A stretch of DNA of 64,000 nucleotides from Bifidobacterium aesculapii (GCF_001417815.1 NZ_BCFK01000023.1:43720-107719); one strand, 5' to 3'; shown: positions 27,226-35,183, numbered from the stretch's first letter. Numbers and translations are program-made. The notes: a model not told the origin generated them from the sequence alone.

Positions 27226-28173
27226 ATGCGAACGATGAGGGATGCCGCGACGGTATGGCGTGGCGAAGGGGGAGTGCATACCGTCGTCGACCGGGAGAGG
27301 CGGCGTGGGCGGCGGCTGTTGCTAAGCGGTATGGCGTACATGCTGGTGGCGCTGCTTCTGGTCGTCGGCGTGTTCGGGACGCGCATGGTGCGGCAGGTGG
27401 ATCATGCGCATCGCGTTGCGGAGGTCGCGCAAGCCGCGCGGCGCGGAGGCGCACGTGAACGGGAGCGCATGCTGGATGCGGCCCGTCGGTACAACGACGT
27501 ACTGGCGACGCGGGGGCAGCCGGTCCTGGGCGAATGGTCGACGGTTCCATCGGGTTCCGCCGGAACAGGGGATGATGGGGAACGCTCGCGATACGGCAGA
27601 TTGCTGGATGTCTCCGCAGGGGTCATGGGGTCGATCCGCATCGGCGCCATTCATGTGGATCTGCCGATAGGGCATGGCACCGGCGAGCAGACGTTGGCGC
27701 GCGGCGCCGGCCATCTGTACGGCACGTCGCTGCCGGTGGGCGGGCCCTCCACGCATGCGGTCATCACGGCGCACAGCGGGTTGGTGCGGGATGTGATGTT
27801 CACCCATCTTGACGAGGTCGCGGTCGGCGACAGGTTCTCGATCGACGTGCTGGGCAGGAGCATGGACTACCGCGTCGATCGCATCAGTGTGATAGAGCCC
27901 GATGATGTGACGCAACTGCTGATTGTTCCCGGAGAGGACCGCGTCACGCTGATGACCTGCACCCCGTATGGGGTGAACACCCATAGGCTTCTCGTATCGG
28001 GTGTCCGCGTGCCTTCCGATTCACGTGGGGGAGGGGAAATCGCAACACGGCGCGAATCGGTGCCGACGATGGCGGGGATCGTGGTGTTTCTCGTCGTTTT
28101 GGGCGGCGGCTCGGGGCTTGTATGCAGTGCCGGTTCGTGCAGGGCGTCGATCCGTGCGCGGCATCGCGCGTGA
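27226..28173 (+). CDS. Class C sortase (pilin polymerase)
   Basis: 315-residue transpeptidase that joins pilin subunits through LPxTG cleavage. N-terminal membrane helix (about 30-52), catalytic H183 in TAHSGL, C245 in TLMTCTPYG and R254 in NTHRLLV, plus a C-terminal membrane helix (about 283-303), which is the class C layout. Start ATG 27226 with GGGAGGAG just before it. Forms a two-gene unit with the pilin; no second (tip or basal) pilin gene is present in this locus. The lid motif (DPF/W) expected before the core is not obvious. Confidence 0.9.
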   Translation: MRTMRDAATVWRGEGGVHTVVDRERRRGRRLLLSGMAYMLVALLLVVGVFGTRMVRQVDHAHRVAEVAQAARRGGARERERMLDAARRYNDVLATRGQPVLGEWSTVPSGSAGTGDDGERSRYGRLLDVSAGVMGSIRIGAIHVDLPIGHGTGEQTLARGAGHLYGTSLPVGGPSTHAVITAHSGLVRDVMFTHLDEVAVGDRFSIDVLGRSMDYRVDRISVIEPDDVTQLLIVPGEDRVTLMTCTPYGVNTHRLLVSGVRVPSDSRGGGEIATRRESVPTMAGIVVFLVVLGGGSGLVCSAGSCRASIRARHRA

Positions 28174-28188
28174 TCGCGGCGTATGCTT

Positions 28189-28250
28189 AGCGGGCGTCCC
28201 CCGTCATTTAAGAGGGGGATACCTCTCTTGAATGACGGGGGACGCCCGCT
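28189..28250. terminator. Hairpin terminator after the sortase gene
   Basis: 20-bp perfect outer stem (28189-28208 with 28231-28250) plus an inner AAGAG/CTCTT pair. Confidence 0.75.
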
Positions 28251-28279
28251 CGGAAGGGAAGGGGTGCACGGCCTGTGGT

Positions 28280-28319
28280 CCCGGCCCGCGCGATGAATTC
28301 ACTCATCGCGCGGGCCGGG
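28280..28319. terminator. Hairpin terminator for the Cys-rich gene
   Basis: 17-bp GC-rich perfect stem (28280-28296 with 28303-28319) just past the stop of the leftward gene at 28331. Confidence 0.7.
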
Positions 28320-28330
28320 CGCATCGCGTT

Positions 28331-28678
28331 TCAGGCGGCGAGTTCGGCTTTGAGCGTCTTCAGATCGGCCAGAATCGCCTCGTGGCAGGCCTCGTTGGTG
28401 TCGAAAGCGAGGTGGCAGAACGCGCACTCGTGGCCTTCGCGGTTCTCGTGGCAGGTGTGGATGCAGGCCTTGCCCTCGCACTGCTCGTCGGTTCCGTGCA
28501 TGCAGTCGTTGTCGTCGCAGCAGTCGCCGGTCAGGCAGCAGCCGCAGCAGCCGCAGGCCGCCACGCCGTGCTCGTGGGCGGAGATGTCGAACTTGGCGAG
28601 CGTGTCCTTGCAGACGGCGAAGGTGCCTTCCTCGGTGACGATTGCGTAGGCGTGCTGGTCGATGGTCTTGATGGTCAT
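28331..28678 (-). CDS. Cysteine-rich putative metal-binding protein
   Basis: 115-residue protein with 15 Cys concentrated between about residues 42 and 106, in clusters CGCCGCC, DCCDDNDC and several CxxxC/HxxxC pairs such as CIHTCHENREGHECAFCH, together with many His and acidic residues. The spacing suggests zinc or copper binding or storage, metallothionein-like, but it does not match a family I recognise. ATG 28678 (MTIKTID) has AAAGG upstream. It lies 81 nt downstream of the Zur-like regulator in the same direction, next to the zinc island, so a zinc buffer or sensor role is inferred. The N-terminal 35 residues look like a small folded segment. Confidence 0.7.
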   Translation of the reverse strand: MTIKTIDQHAYAIVTEEGTFAVCKDTLAKFDISAHEHGVAACGCCGCCLTGDCCDDNDCMHGTDEQCEGKACIHTCHENREGHECAFCHLAFDTNEACHEAILADLKTLKAELAA

Positions 28679-28759
28679 AAGATTACCTTTCAATGCGTTC
28701 GTTGTTTTCGCTTGAAAGGGTAAGCCGAGCGTGGTGCGCGTGAAAGTTAGTGAAAGTGG

Positions 28760-29236
28760 TTACCGGTTCCGTTGTTCGTCGTTGTTGCGGGCGCCTTCGA
28801 CGGCGTTCCTTGCGCAATGGGGACACAGGCCGTAGATCTCCAGCTCGTGGGCGACGTTGACGTAGTGCAGTTTGGTTGCCGCCTGTTCGATCCACTGTTC
28901 CAGCCCGGGAATCTCGATCTCTATGGTCTTTCCGCAGTTCCGGCACATGATGTGGTGGTGGTGACGATGGTCGACGCAGGCGCGGTAGAGGGTTTCGCCG
29001 TTGAGATGGATGACGTCGAGTTTGCCTTGGCCGGCCATCATCTGCAGATTCCGGTATGCGGTGGTGGTGCCGATGCGTGTGCCGCGGTTGCGCAGGATGT
29101 CGGTGATCTCCTGGGCGGTGGCGAAGCGCGACAACTCCGACAGTGTCTGTTCGATCAGCATGCGCGGTCTGGTGATGCGGGGGTTGGGCGACTGCGCCGC
29201 GCGCTCGTCGCGCTGTTGCCGGTCATGATCGGTCAC
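28760..29236 (-). CDS. zur: Zur-like Fur-family zinc regulator
   Basis: 158-residue Fur-family repressor. Winged helix FATAQEITDILRNRGTRIG/TTTAYRNLQMM, then DHRHHHHIMCRNCGKTIEIE and LCPHC with the two structural Cys pairs. GTG start at 29236 is chosen for its strong AGGAGGGG site 6 nt away. A Zur-type box lies 24-43 nt upstream, pointing to autoregulation. Placement between a Cys-rich protein and an operon of zinc-independent ribosomal proteins makes Zur much more likely than Fur, but this is by context. Confidence 0.85.
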   Translation of the reverse strand: MTDHDRQQRDERAAQSPNPRITRPRMLIEQTLSELSRFATAQEITDILRNRGTRIGTTTAYRNLQMMAGQGKLDVIHLNGETLYRACVDHRHHHHIMCRNCGKTIEIEIPGLEQWIEQAATKLHYVNVAHELEIYGLCPHCARNAVEGARNNDEQRNR

Positions 29237-29259
29237 TGTATTCCCCTCCTATCCCCTTG

Positions 29260-29279
29260 GATAATGATAGTGGTTATCG
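29260..29279. promoter_or_regulatory. Zur-type operator upstream of zur
   Basis: GATAATGATAGTGGTTATCG. Read on the minus strand, GATAACCACTATCA agrees at 12 of 14 positions with GAGAACCATTATCA in front of the pilin gene. Confidence 0.6.
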
Positions 29280-29410
29280 TTTAGAAGGCAAGTCCGATGT
29301 CGGTGTTGGGAATCCGTGGGGTCCGTGGGAATCCGCGAATCAGGTGTCGCGATTGTGCCGGTCCGGCGTCCGGTGCCGCCATATCGGTAGGTTGACACGA
29401 CATGATGAGG

Positions 29411-29497
29411 CGCCCCGATCGGTGGGGGTGTGTAACCGATCGGGGCGTGTGGATGAATCGGTGTCAATTCAGAGCGGTCGGTTCAGAATTGACACCG
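29411..29497 (-). terminator. Tandem hairpins after the zinc-binding protein gene
   Basis: Two perfect stems: 13 bp (29411-29423 with 29435-29447) and 12 bp (29459-29470 with 29486-29497), both downstream of the leftward gene ending at 29512. Confidence 0.7.
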
Positions 29498-29511
29498 CAG
29501 GTTTTCTCAGC

Positions 29512-31026
29512 TCAGTGCGCCAGGATCTCGGTGGCGATTTCCTCGCCGCTCATGGACGCCGGGTAGTAGGTGGGCCAGTTGTCCATCTCCTTCAGGGTCT
29601 CCTCCTGCGAGGAGTCGCCCCTGAAGATGTGGAAGTGGGCGGACTTGCCCGGCGCGATGCCGTGGTCGGAGAACTGCACGACCTTTGGGGCGCCCTCGGG
29701 CACGTCGCCGGTGGCGGTGAACAGGAACCGTACGCCGCGGTTGCCCTTCGCGTAGTCGAGGATCCTGAATCCGTCGTACTTGTAGGTGGCGGCGACGGTC
29801 TTGCCGCCGCGGGTGAAGCTCATCCGGTCGCCCTTGATGGAGATCTTCTCCACGTCGGTCTTGTATCCGGTGTCGTAGTACTGCTTGTACTCCTCGGCGG
29901 TCATGTCGCCCTTCTTGGCCTTCGCCTCCATCACTGCGTCGAGCGTGCCGTCCTTGAGGAACGGGTACACCGACTGCCATTCGCCCTCGTAGTCGGACAG
30001 GGTGCGGTCCTTGACGTCCTGCGTGAGGAAGAAGCCGTTCGTGGTGTCGGTCGCCAGCGCCTGCTTGGCGATCAGGGTGAGCCATCCCAGCAGCGTCTTC
30101 TGATTCTCGGGCAGCTGCTCGGTGGCGGAGATGATCGTCTTGTTGCTCTTGACCGCGGCCTCGTTGAGCTTCTTGGCGAAGCCGTCCATCTCCTGCGGAT
30201 TGACGACGAGGATGTCCACGTCGTTGCCGGCCACGGTGTCCATTGCGCTCTTCAGATCGGCCGCGGAGGGCTCGGCCTCGCTGTTCATCGCGTTGGTGTA
30301 GGTTTCGGGGGTCTTGTCGGTCGCGCCGATGTAGTCCAGCAGATAGCTGATGATCGACTCGGTCGCCACGTAGTCGCGCTCGACGCCCGTGGCACGGCCC
30401 TTGTTCACCAACGCGACGAAGTCGGCGTATTCGCCGTTCCACTCGTTGAAGTGGCGCTGCACGGTGGCGGCGGTCTTCGAGTTCTCTCCGGCTTCTGCGA
30501 TGTAGGCGTCGTTGATCGCCTCGGCGGCCTTGAGCACCGCCTCGGGGCTGAACCACACGTGGGGGTTCGTGGAGCCGTGGTGGTGATGACCTTCCTCGCC
30601 TTCGCCACCCTCCTCGTGCTCGTGGGAGTGCTCCTCGGTCGCGGTGATGCCCATGAGGTCGCCCACGTTCACGATGCGCTGCCTGTCCTTGTCCAGCTGC
30701 GCCTTCTCGGCCCAGCCGTCGTATCCGGCGCCGTTGAGCACCACTACGTCGGCCTTGGCGAGCTTGGCCAGATCGGCGGCGGTCGCCTCGTAGTCGTGCG
30801 GGTCGGCGGAGGTCGAGTTGATCAGCGAGGTGACCTCCGCGCAGGAGCCGCCGAGCTGCTGGGCGAGCGACCCCCACTGGTTCACCGAGGCGACCACGGT
30901 GAACGTGGTGTCGCAGGAGTCCTTGGCGCCGGTCGAGGTGTTTGCCGCGCTACCGGCGGCATCCCCCGGAGCTGAGTCGTTCGGCCGCAGGAACGCCACG
31001 GCTCCCGCGATGAGCCCGGCGAGCAA
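29512..31026 (-). CDS. Zinc ABC substrate-binding protein fused to a ZinT domain
   Basis: 504 residues visible in one frame: membrane anchor at the N-terminus (continuing upstream, see the next entry), a ZnuA/AdcA cluster A-I domain (about 40-325) and a C-terminal ZinT domain (about 330-504, with DYEGEWQSVYPFLKDG and HFHIFRGD). The His/Glu-rich loop EEHSHEHEEGGEGEEGHHHHG is typical of zinc importers. Ligands: His in DPHDYEAT and NPHVWFS; at the third ligand site the family His is replaced by Glu (ATESIIS). The TTG at 31026 is only the first possible start codon in this frame; it has no ribosome site and lies inside the anchor. Last gene of the zinc-starvation operon from 32933. Confidence 0.85.
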   Translation of the reverse strand: MLAGLIAGAVAFLRPNDSAPGDAAGSAANTSTGAKDSCDTTFTVVASVNQWGSLAQQLGGSCAEVTSLINSTSADPHDYEATAADLAKLAKADVVVLNGAGYDGWAEKAQLDKDRQRIVNVGDLMGITATEEHSHEHEEGGEGEEGHHHHGSTNPHVWFSPEAVLKAAEAINDAYIAEAGENSKTAATVQRHFNEWNGEYADFVALVNKGRATGVERDYVATESIISYLLDYIGATDKTPETYTNAMNSEAEPSAADLKSAMDTVAGNDVDILVVNPQEMDGFAKKLNEAAVKSNKTIISATEQLPENQKTLLGWLTLIAKQALATDTTNGFFLTQDVKDRTLSDYEGEWQSVYPFLKDGTLDAVMEAKAKKGDMTAEEYKQYYDTGYKTDVEKISIKGDRMSFTRGGKTVAATYKYDGFRILDYAKGNRGVRFLFTATGDVPEGAPKVVQFSDHGIAPGKSAHFHIFRGDSSQEETLKEMDNWPTYYPASMSGEEIATEILAH

Positions 31027-31192
31027 CGCGCCGACGATGAACGCGACGATGACGTTGACCGTGCCGTTGCGGCGTGCGGTCCCGTCGGATGGCCGGGGTG
31101 GTGTTCGTTTGGGTGTTGTGGTTTATCTGGGTGTTGGGGTTGGTCTGGTGGTTGGTGTCGGGGCCGGGCTGACTGGTGTTCTGATCGGTCAT
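31027..31192 (-). other. Frameshifted 5' end of the ZinT-fused gene
   Basis: ATG 31192 has an excellent GAAAGAAGG site and starts MTDQNTSQPGPDTNHQ, an Asn/Pro/Thr-rich cytoplasmic tail. The membrane anchor (RRNGTVNVIVAFIVGALLAG) that should follow is read in the +1 frame, which is closed upstream by TAA at 31123-31125. One extra base, or +1 slippage, between about 31122 and 31027 (for example in ACCACCCCGG near 31091-31101) would join them. Could be a real frameshift mutation, a sequencing error or programmed frameshifting. Confidence 0.65.
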
Positions 31193-31280
31193 GTCGGTCC
31201 TTCTTTCTACTTGATTCTCTGATTTCTCTGGTTCTCTGATTGGCGTTGTGGCAGAAACCGCGTGGACGGGGTCTTGCTCC

Positions 31281-31448
31281 CTACGGCTTCACGTATCCCT
31301 TTCGCACGGCGGCGGCCAGATTCTGAGGGACTCGGACGACTTCGCCTTCCGGTGTGGTGACCGTGGCCAACTGCGGGACTGTCGCCTTCCACTGGGATCG
31401 GCGCGTGCGCGTGTTGGCGCGTGATGTCCTTACCTTCGGCAATGCCAT
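31281..31448 (-). CDS. rpmF: Ribosomal protein L32, zinc-independent paralogue
   Basis: 55-residue bL32: [21 protein letters not shown], then a body in which the zinc-ribbon cysteines are absent (no Cys at all). ATG overlaps the L36 stop as TGATG. Part of the six-gene ribosomal paralogue operon expected to be expressed under zinc limitation. Confidence 0.88.
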   Translation of the reverse strand: MALPKVRTSRANTRTRRSQWKATVPQLATVTTPEGEVVRVPQNLAAAVRKGYVKP

Positions 31449-31570
31449 CAGCCCTGCCTCGCTTTCCACCGGGGGTTCTTCTTGTTGATGACGTACAGAT
31501 GCCCGCGTCTGCGCACGATGACGGAGCCGTCCTTGCGTGCCAGCGAGCGGATCGATGCCTTGACCTTCAT
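31448..31570 (-). CDS. rpmJ: Ribosomal protein L36, zinc-independent paralogue
   Basis: 40-residue bL36 starting [21 protein letters not shown] with [10 protein letters not shown] at the end. The CxxC...CxxxxH zinc site of the housekeeping form is missing. Its stop shares a base with the rpmF start. Confidence 0.9.
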   Translation of the reverse strand: MKVKASIRSLARKDGSVIVRRRGHLYVINKKNPRWKARQG

Positions 31571-31614
31571 ATGTGTTCCTATCGGATTGGTGGTTGGGTT
31601 GGCGATGGATGCGG

Positions 31615-31872
31615 CTATTTCCGCCCGTATCGCGCGTTGAATTTCTGCACCTGTCCAGCCGTGTCGAGCACGACGTTCCTGCCGGTGTAGAACGGATGGC
31701 TGTAGCTGGAGACCTCCACGTTCACCAGCGGATAGGTGTTGCCGTCCTCCCATTCGATGGTGGGCAGGCTTGCCGCCTTGGCCGCCAGCGTGGAGCGGGT
31801 GAGGAAATACTTGTCGGCGGAGCGGTCGTGGAAGACCACGTGGTCGTATATGGGATGGATTCCCTGTTTCAT
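31615..31872 (-). CDS. rpmE2: Ribosomal protein L31 type B (zinc-independent)
   Basis: 85-residue bL31 of type [30 protein letters not shown] and the RYGRK C-terminus. No cysteines, whereas zinc-binding L31 has a CxxC. Fourth gene of the operon. Confidence 0.95.
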   Translation of the reverse strand: MKQGIHPIYDHVVFHDRSADKYFLTRSTLAAKAASLPTIEWEDGNTYPLVNVEVSSYSHPFYTGRNVVLDTAGQVQKFNARYGRK

Positions 31873-31957
31873 GTCGTATCCTTCGTTGTCGTGTTCGTTG
31901 CTGTGTTGTCGTATCCGAAGCTGACGTACGAGATCGCGCTCGCGGTCGTACGGCGGA

Positions 31958-32263
31958 TCACCAGCTGGATTTGACGACGCCGGGCAGTTCTCCCTTGTGC
32001 GCCTTTTCGCGCAGGTTGATGCGGGACAGCCCGAACTTGCAGTTGAATCCTCGGGGTCGGCCGTCGATGGAGTCGCGGTTGCGCAGTCTGGTGGGGCTGG
32101 CGTCGCGCGGCAGGGCGTGCAGCTTGCGCATCGCCTCGGTGCGTTCCTCGTCCGTCAGATGCGGGTCGACGCTGTTGTGCTTGTACTGTGCGCGGCGTTC
32201 GGCGTAGCGGGCGACCATGCGTTCGCGTTGCAGTTGTCGGTTGATTTTGCTGGTTTTGGCCAT
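31958..32263 (-). CDS. rpsN: Ribosomal protein S14, zinc-independent long form
   Basis: 101-residue uS14 of the long C-minus form: [46 protein letters not shown], and [22 protein letters not shown]. Only one Cys remains (FNCKFGLSR), so no zinc ribbon. ATG 32263 follows GAGGAGCCACCA. Confidence 0.95.
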   Translation of the reverse strand: MAKTSKINRQLQRERMVARYAERRAQYKHNSVDPHLTDEERTEAMRKLHALPRDASPTRLRNRDSIDGRPRGFNCKFGLSRINLREKAHKGELPGVVKSSW

Positions 32264-32459
32264 TGGTGGCTCCTCTGAAATGAGTGGATTCATTTCTTAG
32301 GCAGATTTCTCGCTACTTAGGCACCTCGCCGCCGCGTCGTGCTCGGCCGATGCCTGTATTCGTGTGGTTTTATTGATGCGTTCCACGGCGGATGTGCCTA
32401 GGAAACGCAGAACCTGCCTAGGAAACGACGGCATGGGGGACGGGAGGCGGGATGGGCTT

Positions 32460-32630
32460 CTAACGAGATTCCCGGAAGATGACACGCCTGCGCACCACCG
32501 GGTCGAACTTCAGCAGTTCGAGTCGGTCCGGGGTGTTGCGTCGGTTCTTGCGGGTGGTGTAGGTGAAGCCGGTCCCTGCCGTGGACTTAAGGGTGATGAC
32601 CGGTCTGATTTCCGATGATTTGCTGGACAT
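32460..32630 (-). CDS. rpmG: Ribosomal protein L33, zinc-independent paralogue
   Basis: 56-residue bL33: [20 protein letters not shown], then [28 protein letters not shown] core split over the family pattern, and [12 protein letters not shown] at the end. No Cys, against four in the zinc form. Lies between rpmB and rpsN. Confidence 0.93.
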   Translation of the reverse strand: MSSKSSEIRPVITLKSTAGTGFTYTTRKNRRNTPDRLELLKFDPVVRRRVIFRESR

Positions 32631-32693
32631 GGATGTCGCTTTCGTTGGTGTGATTCTGTGGACGTGATCGTCGGTTGTTTACCGATCGCGGGT

Positions 32694-32933
32694 TCAGCGT
32701 CCGTGTGATGCGCGTCGTTCGATGCGCGCCAGGGCCGCCTCGATGCCGATGCGGTCCACGGTCCTGATTCCCTTGGCGCTGAGCGTCAGTTTGATCCAGC
32801 GGCCTTGCGAGGGGATCCAATACCGCTTGGATTGGAGGTTCGGGCTGAAGGTTCTGCGGGTTTTCCTATGCGAATGGGACACGGTGTTGCCTGTGGAGGC
32901 ATGCGTGCCCAGCAGTTGGCATTGTTTGGGCAT
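32694..32933 (-). CDS. rpmB: Ribosomal protein L28, zinc-independent paralogue
   Basis: 79-residue bL28: MPKQCQLLGTHASTGNTVSHS, RTFSPNLQSKRYWIPSQGRWI and a C-terminus TVDRIGIEAALARIERR. One Cys only, so the zinc site is absent. First gene of the leftward operon; the Zur-type box lies only 15 nt before its ATG, so repression by promoter occlusion is expected. Confidence 0.94.
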   Translation of the reverse strand: MPKQCQLLGTHASTGNTVSHSHRKTRRTFSPNLQSKRYWIPSQGRWIKLTLSAKGIRTVDRIGIEAALARIERRASHGR

Positions 32934-32948
32934 GTCCACGAGTGTAAC

Positions 32949-32968
32949 ATAATGAGAATCATTATCAA
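32949..32968. promoter_or_regulatory. Zur-type operator between rpmB and the CobW-like gene
   Basis: ATAATGAGAATCATTATCAA with a 7-3-7 palindrome ATAATGA-GAA-TCATTAT (32949-32965). Sits between two divergent genes and can serve both. Confidence 0.8.
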
Positions 32969-32997
32969 CAAACGTGTGTCGTGAAAGGAACAAGCAC

Positions 32998-33777
32998 ATG
33001 ATTCATCCGTCATTGGGATATGGGGAAGAGACTGCGGGAAGCGGCGGGAAGGGCGTGCCGGTGGTGCTGCTCACCGGCGCCGACAGACTGAGTCTCGACT
33101 CCGCGGTCTTCTCCCTGGTCGACTCGCATCCGTCGGTCTGCTCCGTCGTCTACGACGTGCGCCCGGACGAAACGGCCGAAGCGGGGATCTCCATCGTGCG
33201 CAACATCTCGCGCGCGGGCGCATGCGGCGTCCGGGTCGGCGAGTCGGAGACGCTGCCCGTAGACGACTGCTGCCTGTCATGCTCGGTCAAGCGTGACGCT
33301 GGACGCGCGCTTGAACGGCTGCATGACCGCGCCGACGCCTTCCTGATCGTCCTGCCCGTCGGCATGGAGGCGGTGCCGGCGATGCAGTATCTTGAGGACT
33401 CCTTCCGTCTGGGTGCGTGGGGCGAGGCGATGCGCATCGCCGCCATCGCCGATGTCGTCGGATTGGATGAATTCGAGGAACGGTTCTTCGACGACGATCG
33501 CCTGTGCATGTACGGCGTGGGGGAGGAGGGCGTCTTCGACGTCCGTTCCACGGGCGCCGTGGTCGCTCGTCTGATTCATGAGGCCTCGCACGTCCTGCAG
33601 CTTCCCGTGGTCGGCGCCGGCTGTCTGACGCGGCACGTCGATGCGGTCGGCGAGTGCCGCTGCCGCGAGATCGTCCGTGCGGTGGCGTCTCGCGATGCCG
33701 TGGTGCATGAGGACGCGCATGACGTGTCGTTCGACGATCTGACGGTGAGGTCGGTGGATGTCGTCGGACTGGGCTGA
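32998..33777 (+). CDS. CobW/COG0523-like protein without a P-loop (Rv0106-type)
   Basis: 259-residue protein. The N-terminus PVVLLTGADRLSLDSAVFSL occupies the place of the G3E GTPase P-loop but lacks GxGKT. The metal motif of COG0523 proteins (CxCC) appears in altered form as DDCCLSCSVKRD at about residues 89-100. It resembles the actinobacterial Rv0106 type, which also lies divergently from an rpmB paralogue in mycobacteria, but is shorter and apparently lacks the CobW C-terminal domain. ATG 32998 follows AAAGGA. Zinc-delivery or zinc-sensing role inferred from operator and neighbours. Confidence 0.7.
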   Translation: MIHPSLGYGEETAGSGGKGVPVVLLTGADRLSLDSAVFSLVDSHPSVCSVVYDVRPDETAEAGISIVRNISRAGACGVRVGESETLPVDDCCLSCSVKRDAGRALERLHDRADAFLIVLPVGMEAVPAMQYLEDSFRLGAWGEAMRIAAIADVVGLDEFEERFFDDDRLCMYGVGEEGVFDVRSTGAVVARLIHEASHVLQLPVVGAGCLTRHVDAVGECRCREIVRAVASRDAVVHEDAHDVSFDDLTVRSVDVVGLG

Positions 33778-33819
33778 CGATATGCCCCCGTGCGGGACAC
33801 GCCGATTCTTAACGCAAAC

Positions 33820-33835
33820 GATAATAATTCTCAAT
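33820..33835. promoter_or_regulatory. Zur-type operator upstream of the zinc-binding lipoprotein
   Basis: GATAATAATTCTCAAT. Against the reverse complement of the 32949 box (GATAATGATTCTCATT) it differs at two of 16 positions. Confidence 0.7.
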
Positions 33836-33965
33836 ACGTGTTATGCTGTCGTGTCGGTGACCGGTTGAAGACGGGCCGAACGGCCCGACCACGAACCGGC
33901 CGGTCGAAACAGAAGCCATTGCCGATGCCGATGCGGATGCAATGGTGGTAGAGAGGAAACACATC

Positions 33966-34889
33966 ATGTCCGTTATGTCCAAAGCCAAGCGCGCGCTCGC
34001 GCTCGTCGCCGCGTCCGCCGCGCTGTTCTCCATGGCGGCCTGCGGCTCCGGATCGTCCACGTCCGACGATTCCGCCGCGTCCGGCGCCGCGGGCGGCAAG
34101 ATCGAGGTCGTCGCCTCGATTAACCAGTGGGGTTCGGTCGCCCGCGACCTCGGTGGCGACCACGTCGAAGTCACGAACATCATGACCAAAACCAACGTGG
34201 AGGCGCACGACTACGAGCCCACCGCGCAGGACGTCGCCAAGTTCGGCTCCGCCAAGGTGGCCGTCGTCAACGGCGCCGACTACGACCCGTGGGCGTCCAA
34301 GGCAGCTGGATCCACCAAGGCCGAGGTGGTGGACGCCGCCGAGACCGCGGGCATCGAGGAAGGCGACAACCCGCACGTGTGGTTCTCCGCCAAGGTGCGC
34401 ACCGCGACCGCCGACGCGATCACCGCCGCCTACCAGAAGGCCGATCCGGACCATAAAGACGAGTACGCCGATCTCAACAAGCAGTGGCACGAGAAGGAGG
34501 ACGCGCTCGAAAGCAAGATCAAGGAGACCTCGGCCAAGACCAAGGGTCTGCCGTACGCGGCCACCGAGTCCGTCGCCTGGTACCTCGCCGACGACCTCGG
34601 CATGAAGGACGCCACGCCCGCCGGCTACGCGCAGGCCTCCGCCAACGAGAGCGAGCCCACCGCCGCCGACATCAAGGCGTTCCAGGACGCGCTCAAGGAC
34701 GGCAAGTCCATCAAGACGCTGGTCCTGAACACCCAGGAGACGAACTCCACCACTGACCAGATCGCCTCCGCCGCCAAGGAGGGCGACGTGCCGGTCGTGG
34801 AACTCACCGAGCAGATGCCCAAGGAGTACGATGATCTGCTCGACTGGATGGGCGCGCTCGTCGACGATTTCGCCGACGCGGCCAAGTAG
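33966..34889 (+). CDS. Zinc/manganese ABC transporter substrate-binding lipoprotein
   Basis: 307-residue cluster A-I metal-binding lipoprotein. Lipobox LFSMAAC with Cys26; H81 in VEAHDYEP and H137 in NPHVWF are the first two ligands; the third ligand position carries E201 (AATESVAWYL) instead of His. There is no His-rich loop. The Glu is the arrangement seen in manganese-type proteins such as PsaA, whereas regulation by a Zur-type box argues for zinc, so specificity is open. Paralogous to the protein at 29512. The permease and ATPase are not in the window. Start 33966, with GAGAGGAAACA upstream; M at 33975 is possible. Confidence 0.88.
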   Translation: MSVMSKAKRALALVAASAALFSMAACGSGSSTSDDSAASGAAGGKIEVVASINQWGSVARDLGGDHVEVTNIMTKTNVEAHDYEPTAQDVAKFGSAKVAVVNGADYDPWASKAAGSTKAEVVDAAETAGIEEGDNPHVWFSAKVRTATADAITAAYQKADPDHKDEYADLNKQWHEKEDALESKIKETSAKTKGLPYAATESVAWYLADDLGMKDATPAGYAQASANESEPTAADIKAFQDALKDGKSIKTLVLNTQETNSTTDQIASAAKEGDVPVVELTEQMPKEYDDLLDWMGALVDDFADAAK

Positions 34890-34953
34890 ACCGCTGCTCG
34901 CGGATAGGGGGAGATGCCGCAGCAGAATATCAGGGGAAGGCCCTATATGATTC

Positions 34954-34983
34954 AGGGTGCCTCGGGGTGAACCGAGGCACCCT
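34954..34983 (+). terminator. Intrinsic terminator after the zinc-binding lipoprotein
   Basis: 12-bp stem AGGGTGCCTCGG/CCGAGGCACCCT with loop GGTGAA, followed by TTTG. Confidence 0.8.
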
Positions 34984-35183
34984 TTGCGTTAGGGTGATTG
35001 GTTAGGGAATCGTGTGGAATCCGTTGCCTACATGGTTTCCTCAAGGTTAACGGAAGACAATATCCCTCTGGATAACAGGTGAACCGTGCCGTGGGAACGG
35101 TCGGCGGCAGGGCCGGGACGACGGCGCCGCCGAAGCGCGCAACGGCATGGACGAGACGGATAGACGAACGGGAAACCGAACGC

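Noticed and set aside
31081..31192. Separate small basic protein in the MTDQNTSQ frame
   Set aside because: Past about residue 35 the frame turns Arg/His-rich, the sign of the wrong frame over the membrane anchor; better explained as the frameshifted leader of the downstream gene.
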